Source: Epsilonproteobacteria bacterium UBA4036 (GTDB lineage: Bacteria > Campylobacterota > Campylobacteria > Campylobacterales > Arcobacteraceae). Taken from it: a stretch of DNA of 64,000 nucleotides. The notes below the pieces were generated by a model. It ran no database searches, was not told the DNA's origin, and saw nothing but the letters and a program-made list of their open reading frames with translations. Below, in pieces: positions 25,902 through 32,772 of the stretch. Every line of letters starts with the position of its first letter. The first letter of the stretch is position 1. Position numbers and translations under genes: made by a program. The stretch is taken from contig DGAG01000002.1 in NCBI GenBank assembly GCA_002382325.1, forward strand, positions 57,170 to 121,169. Direction: 5' to 3'.

Positions 25902-26600
25902 TTATTTACCTCTTTTCTTTGTAGGTCTTCTTTTTGGTTTAGCAGCTTCAGCTTTCTCAGTTGGAATACCTTTAGAAAGTACTTCACCTTTGAAAATCCA
26001 AACTTTAATCCCAATACAACCGTAAGTAGTATGAGCTTCAGCAAAACCGTAATCGATTCTTGCTCTTAATGTATGTAAAGGAACTCTACCTTCTAAGTAC
26101 CACTCAGTTCGTGCCATTTCAGCCCCACCAAGTCGTCCAGAAACAGAAACCTTAATACCTTTTGCTCCACCTTTAAGTGCGTTTTGCATAACTCTTTTCA
26201 TCGCTCTTCTAAACGCAACTCGTCTTTCAAGTTGTTGAGCAACATTTTCAGCAGATAATTGACCAGATAATTGTGGTTTTCTCTCTTCTTTAATGTTTAC
26301 TGCAACTTCTTTACCCACTAATTTAGTTAAAGAGTCTTTTAGTTTTTCAACGTCTGCACCTTTTTTACCGATAATAATACCCGGTCGAGCAGCCACAACA
26401 GTGATTCTAACTTTTTTAGCCGTTCTTTCAATTAAAGTTTGTGCAATTCCTGCATAATATAACTCTTTTTTAACGAACTTTCTAATTTTGTCGTCTTCAG
26501 CAACGTTTGCAGGCATTTTGTTGAAGTTAGGAAACCATCGTGATTCCCAGTTTCTGTTGATACCTAATCGTAAACCTATTGGATTAACTTTTTGACCCAT
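25902..26600 (-). CDS. rpsC: 30S ribosomal protein S3
   Basis: 232 aa with KH domain (VAARPGIIIGKKGADVEKL, near residue 72) and the conserved GCIGIKVWIFKGE end. A lysine/arginine-rich tail (KPKRRPTKKRGK) extends beyond it. It overlaps rplV by one base. Confidence 0.97.
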   Translation of the reverse strand: MGQKVNPIGLRLGINRNWESRWFPNFNKMPANVAEDDKIRKFVKKELYYAGIAQTLIERTAKKVRITVVAARPGIIIGKKGADVEKLKDSLTKLVGKEVAVNIKEERKPQLSGQLSAENVAQQLERRVAFRRAMKRVMQNALKGGAKGIKVSVSGRLGGAEMARTEWYLEGRVPLHTLRARIDYGFAEAHTTYGCIGIKVWIFKGEVLSKGIPTEKAEAAKPKRRPTKKRGK

Positions 26601-26932
26601 TACTTATCTCCTTTAGATGCTGCTGCAACTTCAATCATAATGTGTGCTGTAGGTTTGTGCTTTGGTGAAGCTGAACCTCTAGCTCTTGGAGTAAATCTTT
26701 TAAGAACTGGTCCTTTATCTACTCTTGCACTAGTAATAATAGCGTCTTGAGGCTCTAAACCTGCATTGGCTACAGCTGATGCGATAACTTTTGAGATAAT
26801 CCCAGCAGCTTTGTTTGGAGTGAATTCTAAAGATGCAATAGCATACTCAGCGTTCATACCTTGAACTTCTCTAGCAATCAATCTTGCTTTAATTGGAGAA
26901 AGTCTAATAAATCTTAATATTGCTCTACCCAT
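26600..26932 (-). CDS. rplV: 50S ribosomal protein L22
   Basis: 110 aa. The tunnel-lining beta-hairpin RVDKGPVLKRFTPRARGSAS and the HIMIEV end are typical. Macrolide resistance mutations map to that hairpin in other bacteria; no insertion or deletion is apparent here. Confidence 0.96.
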   Translation of the reverse strand: MGRAILRFIRLSPIKARLIAREVQGMNAEYAIASLEFTPNKAAGIISKVIASAVANAGLEPQDAIITSARVDKGPVLKRFTPRARGSASPKHKPTAHIMIEVAAASKGDK

Positions 26933-26933
26933 C

Positions 26934-27212
26934 TTATCCTACCTTCTTCTGAACAGAACCTTTGTGTCCCTTAAAAGTTCTAGTTGGTGCGAATTCACCT
27001 AATTTGTATCCAACGTGGTTTTCTGTAATGTTTACAGGAACAAAATTTCTACCATTATGAACATTAAAAGTTAATCCGATCATATCTGGTAATACAGTAG
27101 ATCTTCTTGACCAAGTTTTAATTGGTTTTTTATCATTAGCTTCGTTAGCTTTGATAACTTTTTTCATTAGGTGGTTGTCTACGAATGGACCTTTTTTTAT
27201 TGATCTTGCCAT
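26934..27212 (-). CDS. rpsS: 30S ribosomal protein S19
   Basis: 92 aa, start MARSIKKGPFVDNHL, central KTWSRRSTVLPDMIGLTF and end GEFAPTRTFKGHKG are canonical. It is 9 bases after rplB. Confidence 0.97.
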   Translation of the reverse strand: MARSIKKGPFVDNHLMKKVIKANEANDKKPIKTWSRRSTVLPDMIGLTFNVHNGRNFVPVNITENHVGYKLGEFAPTRTFKGHKGSVQKKVG

Positions 27213-27221
27213 CTTAAACCC

Positions 27222-28049
27222 TTACTTCTTTCTTCTTGAAATGATTAATTTGTCACTAGCTTTTTTCTTTCTAGTTTTATAACCTTTAGTTGGCATACCC
27301 CATGGAGTAACTGGATGTCGTCCTGAGTTAGTTTTACCTTCACCACCACCGTGTGGGTGATCGATTGGGTTCATTGCACTACCTCGTGTTTGTGGTCGAA
27401 TACCAAGATGTCTTGTTCTACCCGCTTTACCGATTACCATGTTAGAGAAATCTTCATTTCCTACCACACCAACTGTTGCCATACAAACACCAAGGATTTT
27501 TCTCATTTCACCTGAAGGAAGTCTCATAATTACATATTTGTCTTCTCTACCCATGATTTGAGCATATCCACCAGCACTTCTGGCAATTTGTCCACCTTTA
27601 CCTGGTTTCATTTCAATGTTGTGAACCATAGTACCTACAGGGATACTAATCAGTCTCATTGCATTTCCTGGTAAAATATCAAGTCCTGACTCTGCAGCAC
27701 AAACTTTATCACCCACTTTTAAACCAGACGGTTGTAAAATATATCTTTTGTCACCATCTAAATACGTAACTAAACAGATTCTACAGTTTCTGTATGGGTC
27801 GTATTCAATTGTTGAAACAGTACCCTCAACACCATATTTATTTCGTTTGAAATCAATAATTCTATATAACTTTTTAGCACCTGCTTCTTTGTGTCTAGAA
27901 GTAATTCTACCGTTATTATTTCTACCCGCTGCTGCTTTAACTCTTACAAGTAAGCTTCTTACTGTTGGTTTAGAAGTAATATCAGAAGTATCCATAACAG
28001 ACATGAATCTTCTAGCAGGAGTTATTGGTCTAAATTTTTTAATTGCCAT
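27222..28049 (-). CDS. rplB: 50S ribosomal protein L2
   Basis: 275 aa peptidyl-transferase-centre protein. The NPIDHPHGGGEGKTNSGRHP motif with the conserved histidine near residue 230 is intact. It is 10 bases after rplW. Confidence 0.97.
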   Translation of the reverse strand: MAIKKFRPITPARRFMSVMDTSDITSKPTVRSLLVRVKAAAGRNNNGRITSRHKEAGAKKLYRIIDFKRNKYGVEGTVSTIEYDPYRNCRICLVTYLDGDKRYILQPSGLKVGDKVCAAESGLDILPGNAMRLISIPVGTMVHNIEMKPGKGGQIARSAGGYAQIMGREDKYVIMRLPSGEMRKILGVCMATVGVVGNEDFSNMVIGKAGRTRHLGIRPQTRGSAMNPIDHPHGGGEGKTNSGRHPVTPWGMPTKGYKTRKKKASDKLIISRRKK

Positions 28050-28059
28050 TCTTTACTCC

Positions 28060-28341
28060 TTAAGCTGAAAGGTTCGCTATTTCAGCGCCCTCTGGTAATG
28101 TTACATAAAACTTTTTAAAATCAGCTCGTTTTCCAGGCTTTCCTTTAAATCGTTTCACTTTACCACTTTGTCTTAAAGAATTCACTTTTGATGGAGTAAC
28201 ACCAAAATACTCTTTAAACACATCTTTCAAACTGTTTTTAGTCATTCTTGGACTCGTTTGAACCACAATAACTCCACTCTCTTGAAGCTCAATTGTTTTT
28301 TCTGTATATAATATTGCTTTAATATCTGTAATATCAGCCAT
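28060..28341 (-). CDS. rplW: 50S ribosomal protein L23
   Basis: 93 aa exit-tunnel protein that docks SRP and trigger factor. The internal KVNSLRQSGKVKRFKGKPGKR loop is the rRNA-binding part. It is 2 bases after rplD. Confidence 0.95.
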   Translation of the reverse strand: MADITDIKAILYTEKTIELQESGVIVVQTSPRMTKNSLKDVFKEYFGVTPSKVNSLRQSGKVKRFKGKPGKRADFKKFYVTLPEGAEIANLSA

Positions 28342-28343
28342 TT

Positions 28344-28955
28344 TTACGCCTCTTTAGTTAATGCATCAAGCACAGATTTTTCAATAAGTACTGAATGATA
28401 TGAAGAAATTAAGTAAGCATTAACCTCTTGTTTTTCTATCATATAACAATTTTTCTTGTTTCTAAACGCAAGGTATGTTTTTTCATCAATTGAATCAACG
28501 ATGATTAACGTATCTCTTTTGTTTATTGTATTTAAAATTGCAACTGCATCTTTTGTTTTACCCGATTCAACTTTAATTGAATCAACTACAAAAAGTGAAC
28601 CATTGTTTGCTTGAGCATTTAAAGCATATGATAATGCTAATGCTTTTTGCTTTTTATTAACTTTTTGAATGTAATTTCTTTTTGTTGGTCCAAATGCTTG
28701 TCCACCGCCAACAAATAATGGTGATCTTTTTGATCCCCATCTGGCTCCACCAGAACCTTTTTGAGCTTTAGGTTTTTTACCACCACCGCTTACTTCAGAT
28801 CTATTTTTAGCTCTTGCAGTATTCGCTCTTAGTGCCGATAAATATGATTTTACATATAAATATAAGTTGTGAGAGTTAATCTCATCATAACTCGCTGGTA
28901 ATGCAATTTCACCGCTGTTTTCAAATTTTTCGTTTAATACTACTGCTTTACTCAT
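28344..28955 (-). CDS. rplD: 50S ribosomal protein L4
   Basis: 203 aa. The extended loop GGGKKPKAQKGSGGARWGS and RSPLFVGGGQAFGP mark L4. It overlaps the rplC stop by 4 bases. In E. coli, L4 represses the S10 operon through its long leader; here the leader is only about 60 bases, so that mechanism seems unlikely. Confidence 0.96.
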   Translation of the reverse strand: MSKAVVLNEKFENSGEIALPASYDEINSHNLYLYVKSYLSALRANTARAKNRSEVSGGGKKPKAQKGSGGARWGSKRSPLFVGGGQAFGPTKRNYIQKVNKKQKALALSYALNAQANNGSLFVVDSIKVESGKTKDAVAILNTINKRDTLIIVDSIDEKTYLAFRNKKNCYMIEKQEVNAYLISSYHSVLIEKSVLDALTKEA

Positions 28956-29530
28956 TTAGCAACCTTTACTTTTCCTAATGCACCGTTTGGTCCAGAAACA
29001 GAACCTTTTAATACTAAAATTCCCGTTTCAGCATCAAATGAAACTACTTCATTTTTTACAGATACATTTGTATTTCCGTATTGTCCTGGCATTTTTTTAC
29101 CTGGTTGAACTCGACCTGGCCATTCACAGTTACCAATAGAACCTACTCGTCTACCCATTCTGTGACCATGAGATGCTCTACCACCTGCAAAATTCCATCG
29201 TTTTACTGCACCTGAAAACCCTCTACCTTTTGTTTTAAAAGTTGCTTTTAAAACTTGTGCTTGGGCTAAACCTGATACATCTAAGTCTCCCGCTTCAGCA
29301 TTTGCGACTTCAATTGTTGCAAATCTGTTAAACTCTTTACTTAAATTAAACTTTTTTTGTTGACCTTCAACAGCTTTGTTGATTTTTTTACCGTTGCTGT
29401 AAGCAACAATAGCTTTACCGTTTTCAGTGATCTCACATACTTTCGTATCAAGAACTTTTAAAAGTGTAACAGGAACACTTGGTACTGAAACAGTTCTGCT
29501 CATACCGATTTTTTCAACTATGAATTCCAT
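28952..29530 (-). CDS. rplC: 50S ribosomal protein L3
   Basis: 192 aa. KGRGFSGAVKRWNFAGGRASHG and GRVQPGKKMPGQYGN are the conserved loop reaching the peptidyl-transferase centre. The starting MEFIVEKIGMSR is the form common in Campylobacterota. Confidence 0.96.
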   Translation of the reverse strand: MEFIVEKIGMSRTVSVPSVPVTLLKVLDTKVCEITENGKAIVAYSNGKKINKAVEGQQKKFNLSKEFNRFATIEVANAEAGDLDVSGLAQAQVLKATFKTKGRGFSGAVKRWNFAGGRASHGHRMGRRVGSIGNCEWPGRVQPGKKMPGQYGNTNVSVKNEVVSFDAETGILVLKGSVSGPNGALGKVKVAK

Positions 29531-29547
29531 CTATATTACCTTTCTTT

Positions 29548-29862
29548 TTATTCTTGACCCATTGATCTAACTTCTACATCTACTTCTGGAGCCAAGTCTA
29601 ATTTCATTAATGAATCGACCGTCTCAGGAGTTGCAGAAATAATATCAATCATTCTGTTGTGAACTCGGATTTCAAATTGCTCTCTTGAATCTTTGTTTAC
29701 ATGAGGACCTTTAAGAACAGTATATCTTCTGATTTTTGTTGGTAAAGGGATTGGACCTCTCAACTCAGCACCTGTTCTTTTAACAGCTTCAACAATTGAA
29801 GCAACACTTCTGTCTAAAACTCTGTGATCATAAGCTTTTAGCTTTAATCTAATTTTTTCCAT
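29548..29862 (-). CDS. rpsJ: 30S ribosomal protein S10
   Basis: First gene of the operon, 104 aa. RLKAYDHRVLDRS, GPIPLPTKIRRYTVLKGPHV and the REQFEIRVHNR motif are diagnostic. AAAGGA lies 6 bases before the ATG. Confidence 0.97.
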   Translation of the reverse strand: MEKIRLKLKAYDHRVLDRSVASIVEAVKRTGAELRGPIPLPTKIRRYTVLKGPHVNKDSREQFEIRVHNRMIDIISATPETVDSLMKLDLAPEVDVEVRSMGQE

Positions 29863-30204
29863 TTTTTTCCTTTAAAGAACTCGTTAAATGTACGACATTA
29901 CGCACTCTAACCATTTTTATGGTCGCGGATTATAACCTTTTTTGTATTAAATGTCAAGAGTTATGGGCTTTGGCTTTATAAATTATTTATTTTCTTTCCT
30001 TTTCAAAAGGACAACTATTTGCTTTTTGCTGCCTTTTTAAGTTATAACTAAGCTTATATGGAAATGCTTTTGAAATATTAATTATTTGCTTATTGTGGAT
30101 GTGTAAAACGGCTAATGAAATGTTAGTAATTTGTAAATGAAATGTTAATACGCTTATTTATGGTATTTTGTTCTATTAACATTTTAACCACAAAAAAATA
30201 TTAT
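29863..30204. other. Intergenic region carrying the S10 operon promoter and AT-rich repeats
   Basis: 342 bases without a gene. The left part (29863-29960) is the rpsJ leader and promoter. The right part is AT-rich with two direct copies of ATGAAATGTTA (30115, 30137; 22 bases apart), and AATGTTAATA (30141-30150) facing TATTAACATT (30174-30183) as a 10-bp inverted repeat. That inverted repeat may end transcription of the S24 repressor gene or bind a protein. No ORF or RNA was recognised. Confidence 0.6.
29929..29957 (-). promoter_or_regulatory. Consensus promoter of the ribosomal operon
   Basis: Read leftward: TTGACA (29952-29957), 17-base spacer, TATAAT (29929-29934). It matches the sigma-70 consensus in both hexamers, unusual in Campylobacterota where -35 elements are weak, and fits a very strong operon. 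The predicted start is near 29922, and the first bases of the RNA form a small hairpin (ACCAT/ATGGT, 29910-29923). Confidence 0.85.
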
Positions 30205-30852
30205 TTATATTTTTATTAGTACTCCACAAACTCTGCCAACAATATCCACATCATCTATATATAATGTAATATCTTCAAAAGATTGGTTGATTGATTTTAG
30301 AATAGTTCTATCATTTTCTATTTTAATACCTTTAACAAATAAACCATCATTTGTATTGATTAAATATACACCTGTACTACTTATTTCTCTTTTACTCTTA
30401 TCCACAAAAACTAAACTACCCTCTTTTATATCAGGCTCCATAGACTCACCAAATACCTGTAACACTTCAGTGTATTTGTAGCTGCTATTAATATGGTCTA
30501 GCAATTGCTTATCTATTACAAGTGGCGTTGAGTCAAGCTCATAGTTTACCGCTCCACCTCCAGCTGAAGCGGTAATTGTTCTTTGATACTTTAGTATTAT
30601 GTAGTTTGATGTAGATTCAATCAAAGACTCAGGGAGCTGGTTAAAGAAGAACCAATTTATTGATATATTACGCTTTGCCAAAAACTGCATTATTTCAAAG
30701 TATGGAACACTGTTTCTGCTTTTTTGTTTTCTAAAAGTTTCAGGAGTTATTCCAAGAGCTGCTGCAACATCTTTATCATATACTTTTTTATTACCAAGTT
30801 CTTGAGAGAGTATATCTTTTAGTTTTTCTATTATTTCGTTATAATTTTTCAT
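30205..30852 (-). CDS. LexA/cI-like transcriptional repressor with S24 autopeptidase
   Basis: 215 aa. The N-terminal HTH spans about residues 22-48 (KDVAAALGITPETFRKQKSR), then comes an S24 peptidase domain. The cleavage site Ala97-Gly98 is in TASAGGGA, the nucleophile Ser137 is in GESMEPD, and the general base Lys174 is in LFVKGI. Such repressors cut themselves when RecA is active on damaged DNA, releasing their target genes. It is divergent from the membrane-protein/HEPN pair with only 28 bases between, so it almost certainly controls them (inference). No other prophage genes are near. Confidence 0.85.
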   Translation of the reverse strand: MKNYNEIIEKLKDILSQELGNKKVYDKDVAAALGITPETFRKQKSRNSVPYFEIMQFLAKRNISINWFFFNQLPESLIESTSNYIILKYQRTITASAGGGAVNYELDSTPLVIDKQLLDHINSSYKYTEVLQVFGESMEPDIKEGSLVFVDKSKREISSTGVYLINTNDGLFVKGIKIENDRTILKSINQSFEDITLYIDDVDIVGRVCGVLIKI

Positions 30853-30864
30853 ATTTTTATTATA
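30840..30864. promoter_or_regulatory. Two overlapping face-to-face promoters
   Basis: TATAAT at 30840-30845 on the + strand points to the membrane-protein gene. TATAAT on the minus strand at 30859-30864 points to the repressor gene. Both predict a start near 30852, so the two polymerases would exclude each other. The repressor RNA would begin at or next to its own ATG (leaderless, as for lambda cI from PRM). The + gene has AAAGG at 30870-30874. Confidence 0.5.
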
Positions 30865-30880
30865 TCATCAAAGGTCTTTT

Positions 30881-31339
30881 ATGTATGAATTCTTAACGAG
30901 TGGAACTTTTTGGACAGCTTCTTCAACTATTATAACATTCATCGGTGTTTTAATTGCCCTTTTTTTACCTTTTTATACTAAAAAAAAGGAATACACAAAT
31001 ATGAAAGAATTAATTAAATTAGAATTAAAGAATAATATTTTAATTTTCCGAGATTTAGAAGATTTCAATAAATCAAAGAATCTAGGAGAAGTAACAATAA
31101 ATTCTACAGATTTAAATATTGCAAAATTAAAAATATTAAAACTTAATATTTGGAATGAATATAAATATAAAGCATCAATTCATAACAATAATATTTATAA
31201 AGATTTTCATGATATCAATACTCAAATAGCAACAATAATAGCTCTTTTATCTACTGAAAAGATAGATCGATTTACTTTACAATATTCTTGTATGTGTATA
31301 AAAAAGAGTATAGAAGAAAAAAAATTTAATATGGGATAA
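30881..31339 (+). CDS. Small membrane-anchored protein of unknown function
   Basis: 152 aa. One membrane helix spans about residues 14-33 (SSTIITFIGVLIALFLPFY), followed by a lysine-rich stop-transfer patch and a mainly helical cytoplasmic part of about 110 residues. No known domain was recognised. AT-rich even for this genome. It is 3 bases upstream of the HEPN-like gene, so the two are one operon under the S24 repressor. A membrane sensor or pore partner of a toxin is possible but unproved. Confidence 0.6.
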   Translation: MYEFLTSGTFWTASSTIITFIGVLIALFLPFYTKKKEYTNMKELIKLELKNNILIFRDLEDFNKSKNLGEVTINSTDLNIAKLKILKLNIWNEYKYKASIHNNNIYKDFHDINTQIATIIALLSTEKIDRFTLQYSCMCIKKSIEEKKFNMG

Positions 31340-31342
31340 TAA

Positions 31343-31993
31343 ATGAAGATACTTTCGAACAATAAAATATATGAATTAACGGATGACTTTAAATTAAAAG
31401 ATGGTGATGATGAGAGACAGCTGGCTCACGAAAAATTTCAATTACTATTTCAATATGGAGTATTAGCTTATTTAGATGGTTATTATAGAGAGTCTGTTTC
31501 TTCAATAATGGCATCATTAGAAAGATTTTTTGAAGTAATAATTCAAACTATAAGTGGTGAATTTAAGATTGATAAATCAGATTTTACGAAAACATGGGGA
31601 ATTGTAAAAAAACAATCAGAAAGACAAGTAGGAGCCTATTTCTTTTTATATCTTTTAAAAATGAAACACGGACCAAAAGATATTTATGCTGAAAAAATAC
31701 AAACAACAACAAAAAAAACAATCTCACATTTTAGGAATGAAGTAATTCATAATGGTTATTTTCCCACAAAGGAAGAAACATTTGAATTAATTAAAATTAT
31801 TTTTGAATATATAACTACGACAATCAAAGAATTATATCCTGAAAAAACATTAAGAGAAAACTTATATAAAGAAATTAAAAAAGGACTCTCTATAAATATT
31901 ATGATAGAACTATCTTCTGAAAAGCAAAAAGACTTCGAAACCTCATTAAAAAGTCTTATAAATACAAGGCATTTAATACACCTTAATGGATAA
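31343..31993 (+). CDS. HEPN-like protein, candidate RNase effector
   Basis: 216 aa, all-helical. HFRNEVIHNGYFP (R131-x4-H136) matches the RxxxxH catalytic motif of HEPN nucleases and resembles Abi-type and Apea-type HEPN domains, where R-N-x-V-I-H-x-G-Y is common. Upstream helices (GYYRESVSSIMASLERFFE) fit the rest of the fold. HEPN proteins often cut RNA in toxin-antitoxin and phage-defence systems. It follows the membrane protein by 3 bases. Alternatively it could be a non-catalytic HEPN scaffold. Confidence 0.6.
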   Translation: MKILSNNKIYELTDDFKLKDGDDERQLAHEKFQLLFQYGVLAYLDGYYRESVSSIMASLERFFEVIIQTISGEFKIDKSDFTKTWGIVKKQSERQVGAYFFLYLLKMKHGPKDIYAEKIQTTTKKTISHFRNEVIHNGYFPTKEETFELIKIIFEYITTTIKELYPEKTLRENLYKEIKKGLSINIMIELSSEKQKDFETSLKSLINTRHLIHLNG

Positions 31994-32010
31994 ACCCTAT
32001 TAAGGGTTTA
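31991..32010. terminator. Hairpin at the end of the HEPN-like gene
   Basis: 8-bp stem TAAACCCT (31991-31998) with AGGGTTTA (32003-32010), loop of 4. It includes the stop codon of the HEPN-like gene. Only a short T/A tail follows, so termination may be weak. It also lies just past the stop of the methylase remnant on the other strand. Confidence 0.6.
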
Positions 32011-32011
32011 T

Positions 32012-32254
32012 CTAATAATTCATAACAAAAACCTCCCTCACACTCTTACTCTTCCCATGCATATTCTTACCCAGCGTATATTCAATCTCTTTACTGCTTA
32101 TAATCGTAAAATCTTTATAAAGCTCACGCACCAGCTCACAGTCATTATATGAAAGTAAAAACTTGCCCTGTACGTTTGACAACAGTGCTGCAAGTTCTCT
32201 ATGTTCTTTTAGACCAAAACCACCTGTGTTTTTGTAGTAGCTCTCTGTTGAAAC
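32012..32254 (-). pseudogene. Remnant of a D12-class DNA adenine methylase
   Basis: Reading leftward, 80 open codons ending in TAG encode the C-terminal part of a Dam-like N6-adenine methyltransferase: TESYYKNTGGFG, EHRELAALLSNVQGKFLLSY, NDCELVRELYKDFTI, YTLGKN and the final VREVFVMNY. The catalytic DPPY would lie just before this point, but the frame is closed by TAA at 32255-32257 and no more of the gene is seen. It is a truncated, dead copy, presumably left from a restriction-modification or phage module. Confidence 0.75.
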
Positions 32255-32388
32255 TTAGGAAGAGATAAGCATATTATTCAAATAATTAAACAGTTTTTAT
32301 CATAATCACTTTTTAATAAAATAAGTATGATAGTGTTATAATAACGATATAATCGTGAGTTTGTAGAAAAAAGCTTTTTAAGTGGATA

Positions 32389-32419
32389 TTGACATTTTTT
32401 TACCCCTCACAAATATAAT
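32389..32419 (+). promoter_or_regulatory. Promoter of the small acidic protein gene
   Basis: TTGACA (32389-32394) and TATAAT (32414-32419) with a 19-base spacer, 20 bases before the ATG at 32440. The spacing is longer than ideal. The stretch 32,255-32,388 before it is AT-rich with no recognisable gene. Confidence 0.45.
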
Positions 32420-32439
32420 AAATCAAACAAAGAGTAGCC

Positions 32440-32703
32440 ATGTCAGAAATCAAAGAAAACTTACAAGATGTCGTCCAGAACACAATGATTCCCGAAGTTG
32501 AAGCCTATTTAGAAGATTTAATGCAACTTTTGGAACAACAAAAAGCCACAGAAGATGATCTGGATGCCATAAAAGAGATGGAGTCTTTTTTAGTGGAATT
32601 ACAAAATATTCTTTTGGCTATTGATGAAGACAAAATGAATGAAGAACAAGCCACAGAAGTGTATGAGAAGATTATGGATTTGCTTAAAGAATCTTCAGAG
32701 TGA
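32440..32703 (+). CDS. Small acidic helical protein, unknown function
   Basis: 87 aa, strongly acidic and helical with heptad-like leucines (YLEDLMQLLEQQ, FLVELQNILLAID). No known domain or signal peptide. AAAGAG lies upstream of the ATG and a promoter is visible, so it is likely a real monocistronic gene. A small adaptor or inhibitor is possible; the function is not known. Confidence 0.65.
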   Translation: MSEIKENLQDVVQNTMIPEVEAYLEDLMQLLEQQKATEDDLDAIKEMESFLVELQNILLAIDEDKMNEEQATEVYEKIMDLLKESSE

Positions 32704-32704
32704 C

Positions 32705-32772
32705 TAGTGATGAGTCACAAGTGACGAGAAATTAAAACTTTTCACTCGTTACTTGTTGCTCTCTACTCAATT
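32705..32772. repeat. Inverted pair of tandem heptanucleotide arrays, no gene inside
   Basis: Left array: TAGTGAT, GAGTCAC, AAGTGAC, GAGAAAT from 32705. Right array: CTTTTCA, CTCGTTA, CTTGTTG, CTCTCTA, CTCAATT from 32738. The arms pair: CAAGTGACGAG (32718-32728) with CTCGTTACTTG (32745-32755), one G-T. It lies between convergent genes and may serve as a terminator. The right end overlaps the dadA-like stop. Same heptad family as the arrays at 12.9, 35.6, 36.0, 37.9, 53.4 and 63.8 kb. Confidence 0.75.

Noticed and set aside
30113..30150. Direct repeats ATGAAATGTTA as another heptad array
   Set aside because: The copies are 22 bases apart, not a multiple of 7, and no register is seen between them.
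30205..32254. Prophage or prophage remnant around the S24 repressor
   Set aside because: No integrase, structural, lysis or replication genes are nearby; only the repressor, two effector-like genes and a methylase stump are seen.
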